From: Aegilops tauschii subsp. strangulata
Lineage: Eukaryota; Streptophyta; Magnoliopsida; Poales; Poaceae
NCBI RefSeq assembly: GCF_002575655.3
Contig: NC_053037.3
Coordinates: 447,299,793 to 447,363,792, forward strand
DNA: 64,000 bases
Direction: 5' to 3'
Below, in pieces: positions 10,773-22,110 of this stretch; the first letter of the stretch is position 1; each line of letters starts with the position of its first letter. Under the pieces are notes generated by a model. The model was given only the letters and a program-made list of their open reading frames with translations. It did not search any database and had not been told where the DNA came from. The position numbers and the translations under genes are program-made.

Positions 10773-13700
10773 AGTTGGTAATCAGAGCCATCCCCGACTT
10801 AGGAGCCCCCTGCTTGATCGAATCGCTGGCGTTGTTGAGTCTAGAAAAAAATGTTTTGAGTTTTAGGATTATATATATCGGAGAGTAGGATTCTTTTTAC
10901 TCCTCTGTCCCTTCGTCGCTCTGGTGAGGCCTCCTGACGTAGAAGTTTTGACTATTCTCTCCTCAAATTTCACTAAATTTTTTTTTAGGATCACGCGGGT
11001 ATCTTGGAATCGTTCCGATGGTTTTCTGACGAGAACATTGTTCTTGGTGCCTCCTGTCATTTAGGGGTTGTGGCAGTGTCCCGGGGAGTTGAGCTCCGAG
11101 GTGTTGTCGTCACAATTTTATCGTTGCAGTTCTGGAATACCTGAGTTTCGCCGACATCGAAATCTCTTTTATGCAGTTGTTGGTGAGATCACCTCGACGC
11201 CACCCCGTACTGGGGCGGGAGTTCGGGAGTATTGCCATAACTTGTATAACGGATGTTTTTCGAAGGTTGAGGTAAACGATTTCCGAAGATTTCTTGGTTA
11301 TGTGTTGACGGATGGATACAGCTGGATCTAGGTATTGTTAGTTTGGGTGATATATTTTGTGTCCCCTGTATCCCCAACACCAGATTGCATAACCAGAAAG
11401 TTTCGGGAGTTTATAAGTGGGAATTCAAGTAGCTCTTAGGATATCTTTCCGACAGATGTATGATATGAGATTGGGGTTCGACGTCTAGTGGTCCGCCTGT
11501 ATACGGTTGATTTTACAGTGGTCTCGTTGTGTCTTAAAGAGTCCATGGCTTTGCCGACTCGGGGACGCTTCGTATGTCATGTGCACAGCCTTGTACATGA
11601 TGGTGCTGTACGATTGAGCTCGTGTGGGCCCCACCACGAAAACTTCGAACGAAATATCTATCAGATGTTTGTTCCGGCTTATTCCGCAAGCCAACCCTTT
11701 GTTTTGTTTTAAGTTGTGGTATTCAAGTTGCTTCGAAGTCAAATGTTGAATCCATACCTTCCCTAAACGGTGTTCTCATATTTCTATGTGAATATTAATC
11801 CTTCTTGATCATCGAGATTGCCATCTTAATTCTATTTCCAACTGGTGTGTTTCTCTTCAAGATGATCCCATCATTCTCCCCATGCGAAAGATCAACTCTA
11901 AGTTTTCTCAACGGTGTTCGTTTCATCCGACCCAAGTTGCCTTTGTTTTTCCCGCCCTCCCACCCTTTTTCTTCAAGGACTCAGATTTCTTAACCAAGTA
12001 TCCATTTTATTGATGCAAAGTCTCTTCATTCTTTTCTTTCAATGTTCTTATCCGGTGATTTTCCATGAAGATGCTCACGTAACTTCAAGTTTTTCATTCT
12101 TCATTCTTTTTCTTCTCCGGTGGATTCAATTCAAGCTTTCGGTGTTGATCATATTCCCTTCCTCGTTTCAAGTGTTTTCGTATGTTGGTTCATCTCTTAA
12201 TCATTCCCCGTTTGCTATTCAATTGTTCCGGAGTGCTGAAGTTATCCCAGAGGATTCAAGTTCCCATTCTCAATTCACTCAAGCTATTTTGAGGTTGTTA
12301 TCTCATTCAAGCCATTTAATTCAACCGGTGCAATCTCCTTTTCAACTTATCATTTCAACGGTGTTTCTCTTGAGTGGGCCCTAACCCACAGGTCTGTTCC
12401 AGGATCTTACCTGACTCTTCTAATTTTCCCGGAGTTTCTAAAATTCATTGCAAAGTTTGACGTAAGAATGAATTATCATCAGTCAAATGTCTTTCTCCAA
12501 GATCTTTCAAATTCTTTTCATCGTTGGTTCAACCTTTCTAATTTTTCATTCCGGAGTGCCTCAATAATTCATGGTGGTGTTTCTCGTCATCATTCTCAAC
12601 ATGTGAAGACCGAAGAAGAATTTCTCCTAAATCTTGGTCCGTTCTCTTGAAGATTCATGGTTCTAGCTTATGCCATCCTCTCATAATTGTTTTCGATTGC
12701 GAGAATTCTTTTCACCCATCCAAGCAATTCATGAGTCTTTTCAGTTTGATTCTCCGAAGGCCATCATTTCAGAAGATTTCTTCGTTCTAAGTTTTTCAGC
12801 TTCGTTCTCCAATTATTCTAAATTGATGTCTCTTCGGTCATCTCCATATTCTCCCTGTGCATCATTCAAGTATCCTCTAGTCAGATCGTGACCTATTCGT
12901 TCTCATGTATCAAATTCCCTCGAGTATTTTCGCGCGTTCTTTAATTCTTACGGTGATTCGTTCTCTTTTCTTCATTCATTTCCAATTCTTACGGTGGTTC
13001 GTTCAAGATTACTCTTCCCCCGTTACCATATCAATTTATTCGTTGTTTCCAAATCCTACCGGTGTTTCGATGAAGACCTTCACTAGTTTGCGCAATATCT
13101 ATCTTAATCCTTTCTACGAGAATAAGTAGTATGCAAGACCCGTTGCTTGTCATCAATCTAAATTGGTGAAGGATACGCGTAATGTAATTCTTACTCTTGT
13201 TTCCTCCAAGTGATTAATTCCTTCTTCCGGAGTTCGTTCATGATATCAAATCCTCGGTTCCAAGTTGTTCATCTTTTCTTTCTGGAGTTCCAAGTTTTAT
13301 CGGTTATATCATCCAGAAGCTCCATCTAAATCATTGCAAGGTTTCTCCCGGAGTTATTTTCAATTTTCCCTTTCGTTTGATCATTATTTTATTACCGGAG
13401 TTCTTCATGGAGGCTCTACATGGCGGTTCGTCAAGGATTCCTTTCATTTTTCAATTGTTCTTCAAGATTTCTCTTGAAGTTATGTTCCGTCAAGCTATAC
13501 TCTAAAATAAACAGGGTGTTCAACACATGTTTTATTTTGAGGAGTTTAAGCATTCTTCATATTGCATTCCGAAGTGCAATTCTTTCCCTCTTATCTTTTG
13601 AGGTGGTGTTATGTCATTTTCACAACTTCCTTTCCTGTTTCATGATTCACATGTTGTCAAGAATGAGATATTTTAAATCCACCAATCTCTTTGTTGGAGT

Positions 13701-14723
13701 TATCTTGTGTCATGTTTCACCTAAAGCCTTCCCTAAGGAATGTTGCTAATTGTGGTGTCTAACAATGATCCAAGTTTTCCCCTATCCTCTCGGCGACAGA
13801 AGTTTTCTTCTCTTCGTTGATCTCAAGCAAGAAATTGTTTCCGCTAGTGGCGGGTTGTCACCTCATAATTTTGAGAAGTTTTCCATAAGCCCACTACAAG
13901 CTTGTTCTTTTCGTTGTTGGTTTTCCAACAACTCCGTTCTAACCTTCTTGGAAGGACGTTTCCCTAATTCAATTGTGGTGGAAGTTATCATTTTCTTCTC
14001 CGTTATCTTATTCCGACGATCTATCTTCTATTCGTTTGTCCCGGAGGCATTGTGATGCTGCTCTCTTCGACCAATCAGCTTGTTTTGTCAAGATAATGTA
14101 ATTTTTCCTTTCTTATCCGTTTAGCCGGAGTGTCGTGTTTTCATTCGAGTTCTCTCATCTTATCAAGTTTTGTCTCCTTCCTCAACCGGAGTGCTGCCTG
14201 AAATTTTTCTTACCCCTAGTGTCATTCTTTCATTAGTTCCGGAGGCAATGTGTTGGTAATTTCATCGAGTATCCTCTCATCTTGTCAAGTTCATGTTCAA
14301 TTCCTTCCAATTACAGTCGGAGTGCTGCCCAAATTATATCATTCTTATTCCTTCCCTATCTTGTTTTAACCGGAGTGGTTTAAATATCTATCATGTCAAT
14401 TAACCTCAAGGTTCACATGGTGTTCCTTGTTTCTCTTTTCTACCGGTGTGCTTTCATACTCCTTTTGATCCGTTAAGCACTTGTTTCATGTCCTTCAACC
14501 TACAAGGTTCTCGCAATGTTCCTTGTTTCTCTTTTATAACGGAGTGTTTGCAATCGCATTCATCTCCATTGTATTCTTCTTTAATTTATTAACCTCTCAA
14601 GGTTCGTGGTTTCACTCGTTTGTCAAAGAAGCAATTTTGTTTTACCTATTCTCTTCCTCTTTCCGTTTCTCTCCGGTGCCATCCTAGATCTCGGGACGAG
14701 ATCCTCTTGTAGTGGTGGAGTGT
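10773..14723 (+). other. Internal non-coding region of element D
   Basis: About 3.95 kb with no frame longer than about 160 codons and no recognisable domain. After the PBS-like segment comes a moderately GC region. From about 12,000 to 14,700 the sequence is T-rich, with short motifs of the form CGGAGTG or CGGTGTT recurring roughly every 100 bases. In LARDs such conserved non-coding interiors are thought to act as packaging or structural RNA; here that is inference. Confidence 0.75.
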
Positions 14724-17700
14724 TGTAACGCCCCAAGACCGACGCTTCAGAAGACTTCCATATTTTCGTGATCACCGTGGGTTTCTTTTGTGCTTGCTCT
14801 TTTATTTTTTGCATTGCATCATGTCATCATGCCATCACGTCATTAATCTTTGCATCAAAACTCAACTAAATAAATTGCATGGATCTCCGATCCATTTAAA
14901 TCGAGGGAATTCACATGGTGATTTCTCTTTATAATATATCCTCCTAATATTTATGGAGCTATTATAAATATTCCATTAATTGGAGTTCACCTTAACACAC
15001 GTGCAAAATTAATCCTATGCCTTTTCTGCTTTGAGTCGATCTCTCTAACTTTGCCAACAATTCTTTCTCCATTTATTGTGGCTCCTCTAAAATTCTCAAC
15101 ATTTTTGGGCCTTCCAAACCTCCTCTTCCTATTCAACCATTTGAATTAAATTCAAATGTTTTTGAATCTAAACCTTGCATCCATGCCCACTCCTATTTTC
15201 TTGGATTAAACTCATTTTTCTGAGTCTGAGAAAATTATCCGCGTGCCCAACTTCTTCCCGTAACCTCTCTTTCTTTTCTTTTCTTATCGCTGTTTTGTTT
15301 TTTTTCTTCTTTAGAGTGTGAGAGAGGAGAGAGTCCAGCAGCCAGCCGCTCCATTTGGCCCAAGGCCCATTTGCACCGAGGCCCAGCCCGCGCTCTCTCT
15401 AACCCTAGCCGCCAGAGACCGAGCCCATCTCTCCCTCTCGTCCTCCCACAGCGCCGCCAGCCTCCCCTGTCTCATCCTCCCGATCCCCTCACCCTCTTCC
15501 TCTCGTCCTCTCCCTTGCACCGGCCGCCCGCAGCAACCTCCTCCCTCTCGCCCCCTCGCAGCCTCCCGTCGACGCCCTCTCGCCATCACCACAGCACCTC
15601 GTCTCCCTCCTCGAGCCAGAGGAGGAGCCCCGCACCCGTTTCCCCAGCGCCGACCCCCTCCTCGCTCCCATGGCGTCGCCGCCCGTCAAGCTCCCCCGCC
15701 GGCGCCCCGAGCCCTCCGCTCCGCCGTGCCTCCTCCCCTCTGCAGGCCCCCTCTCATGGCGCCGCCTTGCCTCCATGGCCGCCGCGCCTCCCTCTACAGC
15801 ACCAGGCCGCGGCCACCTCTCCTCGCCATGGCCGTGGCGAGCTTCCTCCTGCCGCCACTGGAGGCCAACTCCGGCGCCCCTGCCTCGCGTCGCCCTCTGC
15901 TTCCGTCGACGCCGCCTCTCCTCCTGCTTCTCCTTGTCGCCACCGACCGCGGCTCCGCCTCCCCTCTGTTCCCTCCTACCCGTGCTCCTCGTCCGGCCCC
16001 GCCGTCCAGCCGCGCCGCGCCCTCAAGCGCCTCGCCTCGCCGCTGCCTCCCCGCCACCCCGCAGCATCTCATCTTCCGTCGCCGTGGGATTTCCATCAAG
16101 TTCGGCTACAGCACAAGGATATGTACAACTACGCGTAGTCGCCGAGTACGATTACTCACGGGACCCGTCAAGTTCATCTACGTGCGTGCACGACTACACA
16201 TCCGGGATGCGTCCAGTACGTCTATGAAAGACGCGAACGTCTATGAACCGTGTACGACGAACATTGCCAAAGACCGTCGAGTACCACTATGTTGGCCAAG
16301 TACACCTTCGTCAAGACCAATGCCCGAACAAGCACCGTTGGCATGGATTGCGTCAAGTACCTCTACCGACGACCCCGAACATCTACGGAGTTTGCACGAT
16401 TGCGAGATGTGAACAACTACTTCCATGATGACCCCGTGAGCAACTACTTCCACTTCGAACGCGTTCCGCCCCGAATGCACGCTTCGAAGGTATAACCCCG
16501 AGACGACGTCCGTGGACCGAATGCATGTGTGTTGTATGAGATGCTCGTGTTTGCACCGTTTTCGAGAGAGGTCTTTGCACGTTCCTCGTTTCCATACCAC
16601 TAACCCGTGGGAGCCCGGAATCCGGGAGCACCCGACCATCCTTGCGCGACACGCTCACGCCCATTTCTTGTGCACCGGTATCTCCGTGAGCTACCGGAAC
16701 CGATACGTTGCCATGGCATCGTTTCCGTTTTCATCGCCGTGGCACCCAATTCTTTCTGCCATGGTGACCAAATGCTCCTAATCATCTTCATGTCAACATT
16801 TTCATAAAATTGCTTAAACCTTGCATATGTCATCCGCATCATGATAACAACATTTAAAATGTAAATAATTGATGCTTGCTTTAAAATTGCTAAATGACAT
16901 GAGGATTTTCCGGTATTGTCGTTTGTTATTTCCGGCCTCATTTAAACTTGCCTTCATAGATAGTTTCCATATGCTTCACCTCTTGCCATGGTTAAAAACA
17001 TTTAATATTGTTGGGTCCATAAACGAGAGAGAACTAAATAATTATATGTGGTGTTTCTTCAATATGCAACTCGTTGCATGTTGAGCTCCACTTAATTTGT
17101 AGTGTTGTTTGTTGCACTTTGCTATGCCATGCATATTTAAATCGGACATGCATCATATTTGTTTTTACATCATGCCATGTGTATGTGGTGGTTGTTTACT
17201 ATGTTGTTTGCCTCTTTCCGGGTTGCTTCTCTCGTTAGCTTCGGTTTCTTTCCGGAGTTGTGAGGATTCGTTCGACTACGTCCGCTTGTCTTCTTCATGG
17301 ACTCGTTCTTCTTCCTTGCGGGATCTCAGGCAAGATGACCATACCCTCGAAATCACTTCTATCTTTGCTTGCTAGCCGTTCGCTCTATTGCCATGCCGCG
17401 TTACCTATTCACTTGCTCTTCAAGCCTCCCAAATTGCCATGAACCTCTAACCTTTGTCACCCTTCCTAGCAAACCGTTGTTTGGCTATGTTACCGCTTTT
17501 GCTCAGCCCCTCTTATAGCATTGCTAGATGCAGGTGAAGATGAAGATTGTTCCATGTTGGATTCTATTTATGTTGGGATATCACAATATCTCTTATCTTA
17601 ATTAATGCATCTATATATTTGGTAAAGGGTGGAAGGCTCGGCCTTATGCCTGGTGTTTTGTTCCACTCTTGCCGCCCTAGTTTCCGTCATACCGGTGTTA

Positions 17701-18944
17701 TGTTCCTTGATTTTGCGTTCCTTACGCGGTTGGGTGATTTATGGGACCCCCTTGACAGTTCGCTTTGAATAAAACTCCTCCAGCAAGGCCCAACCTTGGT
17801 TTTACCATTTGCCTACCTAAGCCTTTTTCCCTTGGGTTCTGCAGACTCAAGGGTCATCTTTATTTTAAACCCCCGGGCCAGTGCTCCTCTGAGTGTTAGT
17901 CCAACCTGTCAGTCGCCGGTGGCCACCAGGGGCAACTCTGGGCTGGCCTACCGGAAGCTTGGACAATCCGGTGTGCCCTGAGAACGAGATATGTGCAGCT
18001 CCTATCGGGATTTGTCGGCAGATTCGGGCGGCTTTGCTGGTCTTGTTTTACCATTGTCGAAATGTCTTGTAAACCGGGATTCCGAGACTGATCGGGTCTT
18101 CCTGGGAGAAGGTTTATCCTTCGTTGACCGTGAGAGCTTATAATGGGCTAAGTTGGGACACCCCTGCAGGGTATTATCTTTCGAAAGCCGTGCCCGCGGT
18201 TATGTGGCAGATGGGAATTTGTTAATATCCGGTTGTAGAGAATTTGACACTTGACCTTAATTAAAACGCATCAACCGCGTGTGTAGCCGTGATGGTCTCT
18301 TCTCGGCGGAGTCCGGGAGGTGAACACGGTTTCAGGGTTATGTTTGACGTAAGTAGGGGTTCAGGATCACTTCTTGATCATTGCTAGATCACGACCGTTC
18401 CGTTGCTTCTCTTCTCGCTCTTATTTGCGTATGTTAGCCACCATATATGCTAGTGCTTGCTGCAGCTCCACCTCATTACCCCATCCTTTCCTTTAAGCTT
18501 AAATAGTCTTGATATCGCGGGTGTGAGATTGCTGAGTCCTCGTGACTCACAGATACTTCCAAAACAGTTGCAGGTGCCGATGAGACCAGTGCAGGTGACG
18601 TAACTGAGCTCAAGTGGGAGCTCGACGAAGATCTTGTTCGTTGTGTTGTTTCTTTTCATTTTGATCAGTAGTGGAGCCCAGTTGGGACGAACAGGGATCT
18701 GGCAGTTGGGTTGTCTTCTTTTCTTTTGGTTCCGTAGTCGGACCTATGTGTGTATCTCTGAATGATGTATGTTTTATTTATGTATTGTGTGAAGTGGCGA
18801 TTGTAAGCCAACTCTTTATCCCATTCTTGTTCATTACATGGGATTGTGTGAAGATGACCCTTCTTGCGACAAAACCACAATGCGGTTATGCCTCTAAGTC
18901 GTGCCTCGACACGTGGGAGATATAGCCGCATCGTGGGCGTTACA
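14724..18944 (+). repeat. 3' LTR of element D, full length
   Basis: This 4221-base LTR begins with the same sequence as 8678 and ends with the same GGGCGTTACA. The stretch 16227-18350 has no counterpart in the 5' LTR. It holds no recognisable gene. Confidence 0.9.
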
Positions 18945-18949
18945 CACCC
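18945..18949 (+). other. Target-site duplication of D, right copy
   Basis: CACCC, identical to 8673-8677; the protease frame of element C resumes directly after it with a lysine-rich stretch. Confidence 0.9.
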
Positions 18950-19686
18950 CCAAGAAGAAAAAGCAGCTGCTCCGCGCAGGACCTCAGGAAGGTGGCGTCG
19001 CGAGTAGGACCTCATCAAGATCAGCGCCCGCACCTGGGGCGCCTCCCTTCCTCGCATAGGAAAGCGAGCCCAACACCCTTCTCGGGCAGGGCTCGGGGGC
19101 TCTCTTCTGGACGGCCTTAGACCTTGCCAACATCACGAGGGAGGCGTTCGGGCACCACTTGGAGGCGTGCTTCATGGCACGTTTCCCTCAGGAGAGCACA
19201 GGGTGAGGAGCGCCCACCGCTCAGGAGTTCATCACCAGGACCACTCACGAACTGCAAGACGCAAGGGCCATGCGCGGCGACCGCCGCTCACCAGGCGCAG
19301 CTCCCCATCCAGGCGAGGATGCCGGGTTGCGCGTCTGCGTCGACGTCCCAGGGCTCAACAGGGCCGCATCTCAGGAGCTCTTCTGGCCTTCGTGCGTGGG
19401 ACGCTGCGAGGGTCCACCGCATAGCTACGTTCGCATGCCTTTCGGCCTGCCGAGCGTGGCGTCCGCCTATCAGCGCAACTTGCGGCGCGCCCTAGAATCC
19501 CAGGAGGCCAGGCACCATGCCGTCGTGATGGAGATGGAGACGGTCCTCAAGGAACCGCCTGGACCCGCAGAGCCTCCCGAGGCTCAGGGCCCCGGTGGCT
19601 CGTGAGGAGCGACCCCTTCGCCGCGTACCTTCAGCTGCTCCGACATCCCTTCATCGACAGAACGAGGTGACATTTTCCAAGTTTAT

Positions 19687-19850
19687 TTAGCTGGGAGCAC
19701 CCCCCGGGCTGCATCATTCCCAGGCCGCGTGGGTCCGTCCCTGTGTCATGTATCCCTTTTTTTATGTCTTTAGCTTACCTTGCTGGGGGCGCCCCTTGGG
19801 CTGCATCATCCCCAAGCCGCTCGGGCCTGACCCAGTGGCATGTATCTTTC
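19687..19850 (+). repeat. Imperfect direct repeat pair, about 100 bases apart
   Basis: The segment beginning GCTGGGAGCACCCCCCGGGC near 19692 is repeated as GCTGGGGGCGCCCCTTGGGC near 19791, each followed by GCTGCATCAT and, further on, by a CATGTATC-like end. This is old tandem duplication within element C. Confidence 0.7.
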
Positions 19851-20195
19851 CTGCATTTACCTGAGCTAGTCTTCTTTCCATGCTTAATCTATCTATGACT
19901 ATCACCTGTTTGACTCTCACCTCCCACGGAGGCTACTCACGTTGGCACGACGCTTGTGCACGGGTCCGTCCCTGCAACGTCGACAAATCTGAGCGGTCGA
20001 GCTTTGGCTCGTGGCACGCCCCGCGCACGTCACCTCACCAGGCCCTTAGTGCCTCCATCTCCTCGCGAAGCAACCAGCGGCGAACTGGCAAACTGTGTTT
20101 CTCCTTGTGCTGGCTTGTAGGAATCTCATGAGAATGACAGCAGGCGGCACCGCGAGCTCCCTCTTCTCCCATGCAATCTGCTTGCGCGTTAAAAG

Positions 20196-20673
20196 GGGGG
20201 CTCCTAAGCATCGCGACTCAAGAGCTCCTACTGGCTCTCCAGCCCTCACCCCCTGGCCTTGACCACGGCACGCGACCTGGCATACCAGCGGCGGCTGAGC
20301 TCGCTCGAGGGCCGGGACCTGAGGACGCAGAGCATGAAGGAGAGCGTGGAGAAGAGGGGGAGGCTCGTGTGGACCTGACCTAGCTACACATGAACATGGC
20401 GCATCGCGAGGAATCGACCCCGGACCGCCAAGATAAGTCTCGCGCTCAGATCGGCTAATCGTTGGAGCCCAAGGGTCACGCTCGCCGCAGCCTTGTTGCG
20501 GCAACGTCGCCTCCCTTTCTTACCTTACCATGACTGCTTGAGCGCTAAAGGGGACCTCCTGAGCATCGCGCCTCAGGAGCTCTTACTGGACCTCGGGCCG
20601 CTCACCTCCTGGCCTTGACCACGGCACGCGACCTGGCATACCAGCGACGGCTGAAGCTTGCCTGTGGACCGGG
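20196..20673 (+). repeat. Imperfect direct repeats of about 115 bases
   Basis: Two related blocks (about 20196-20310 and 20548-20673) share the order CTCCT.AGCATCGCG.CTCA, then CTGGCCTTGACCACGG, then ACCTGGCATACCAGCG.CGGCTGA. They lie in the 3' non-coding part of element C. Confidence 0.75.
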
Positions 20674-20747
20674 ACCTGTCAGCGTAGAGCACTAAGTCGC
20701 CACGAGGTCGGAAAGGGGAGACTGAGCTGAAGCAGGAATTGTGCTCG

Positions 20748-20752
20748 CAAAT
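20748..20752 (+). other. Target-site duplication of E, left copy
   Basis: CAAAT, matched by CAAAT at 34901-34905 right after the 3' LTR of element E. Confidence 0.92.
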
Positions 20753-22058
20753 TGTCGGAGTAAGTAGCCACGGGTAGCCAAACCAGCTACCCCTGGCTCT
20801 TCAGAAAAATTATCAGGCCTTTGGGCCTTCAAGCACTCCAAGCATTCGGGCCGCCTTCCCGGGCCGGCTACCACTAAAGCCGACTCCCGGAAGGCGACCC
20901 AGCCTCACCGACTCCAAGAAGCCGGCCAAGAAGGACGCCGACTCCTGGAAGCCGGCGAAGACGACAACCACTCCTACATAACGACGACCTGACGGGGCAT
21001 GGCCACAGTACTACCCACGACCCCCGAAGCCCGAGGCGGGCATGGCTACAGGAGGCCGTACGGGAGGGATGTCTCCCGTGCGGCCCGGCACTGTAGCCAC
21101 GCCAGCTACGACGTCATCCACGACCCCCTCCTATACAGCCCAAGGACTGCGGGCCCCTTCAGCCAGAGAGAGGCGTGAAGGCGGCCCGGCTTTCCCTAGT
21201 CGGCCGGGAGCATAGCCGGCCTCCGGAAGCCGGCTACTCCCTCCCTCGAAGCAGGAGCCCCATTAAGGAGACAAGACGAGGTGAGGCTACAGTGATAGCC
21301 CCCGAGGCGGCCCACTGTAGCCATGCTCACCTCGACAAAGCCCTCATCATCAGAGGCGCGGCTACAGTAAGCAGCCGCCGACAAAGCCCTAGGCGGTGGG
21401 GCCAGCCTGTCGACCAAGTAACCGGCAGCCGGCGGGACCCACCAGCCGGCGGGACCCAGCAGCCGGCGGAGAAGCCGGCGAGCGTAGACACTGACGGCTG
21501 GGACCAGATCCCAGCCGGATTACCATTGTACCCCCGGGGGGTAGGCCTATATAAACCCCCCGGAGCACCCATGCAAAGGGTTCGCACCCAAGCATAGTTG
21601 GCCACTGAGCATAGTTGGCTTCTGGTTCGCACCCAAGCATAGTTGGCCACTGAGCATAGTTGGCTTCTGGTTCGCACCCAAGCATAGTTGGCCACTGAGC
21701 ATAGTTGGCTTCTGGTTCGCACCCAAGCATAGTTGGCCACTGAGCATAGTTCGCATCCAAGATAGCACACGCACACACACCATAGATAGAGAGAAGCAAG
21801 AGCTAGCCTTGTTCTTCTTCTCCCTGGATCCCAACAGCTCTAGGAGCGATTGTAGCTACTCTTTATCGAGCTAGTGATCATGCGGAGACCCCGCAGAGCA
21901 GGACTAGGGGTGTTATCTCCTCGGAGAGCCCCGAACCTGGGTAAGATTCGCCGGCGTGCATGTCTTCGCCTCATCCCGTTTCCAGGCACCGGCGACGTTT
22001 TATTGGCTCCCACAATGATAAGCCATCCTTTGGCATATGTCGCACCAACCACCCGACA
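20753..22058 (+). repeat. 5' LTR of element E
   Basis: It starts TGTCGGAGTAAGTAG and ends ACCACCCGACA. A TATA box (TATATAAA) is at 21548-21555, followed about 25 bases later by a 45-base tandem repeat. Confidence 0.95.
21581..21749 (+). repeat. 45-base tandem repeat at the LTR transcription start (3.75 copies)
   Basis: The unit begins TTCGCACCCAAGCATAGTTG and repeats at 21581, 21626, 21671 and 21716, the last being partial. The same array is present at 34423-34591 in the 3' LTR. Each unit contains an internal AGCATAGTTGG duplication. Its position just after the TATA box puts it at the start of the predicted transcript (R region). Confidence 0.92.
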
Positions 22059-22060
22059 TT

Positions 22061-22078
22061 TGGCGCCCACCGTGGGGC
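22061..22078 (+). promoter_or_regulatory. Primer binding site of element E
   Basis: TGGCGCCCACCGTGGGGC follows the LTR after two bases. The identical 18-mer is on the minus strand of element F at 63193-63210. The tRNA was not identified here. Confidence 0.85.
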
Positions 22079-22110
22079 CAGGTGCACCGTCGTCCGGAGA
22101 CCTGTTCTGG

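Larger units (their letters stand above)
8678..18944 (+). mobile_element. Element D: non-coding large retrotransposon derivative (LARD)
   Basis: The element is bounded by TGTAACGCC..GTTACA termini and a perfect CACCC duplication. It has very long LTRs (2095 and 4221 bases) and an internal region of about 3.95 kb with no Gag, protease, RT or integrase frame. This is the architecture of LARD elements (Triticeae example: Sukkula; the name is from memory). It must move with proteins supplied by an autonomous relative. A PBS-like sequence TTGGTAATCAGAGC (10776-10789) follows the 5' LTR and matches tRNA-Met with one extra base. Orientation is set by PBS position. Confidence 0.85.
18950..20752 (+). 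pseudogene. Decayed pol remnant and non-coding region of element C
   Basis: The first codons continue the protease frame. A degraded reverse-transcriptase scrap lies at about 19327-19520: RVCVDVPGLN corresponds to the RVCVD..LN box and YVRMPFGLPSVASAYQ to the MPFGL..A..FQ box of Ty3 RTs. The segment that should contain the LDAYSGYHQ box is missing, and no YVDD box follows. From 19,600 to 20,752 I see no coding sequence, only GC-rich DNA with two pairs of imperfect direct repeats (listed separately). Element E is inserted at 20752. Confidence 0.65.

Noticed and set aside
21581..21749. CRISPR-like array
   Set aside because: The units are contiguous tandem copies with no unique spacers and lie in a plant LTR.
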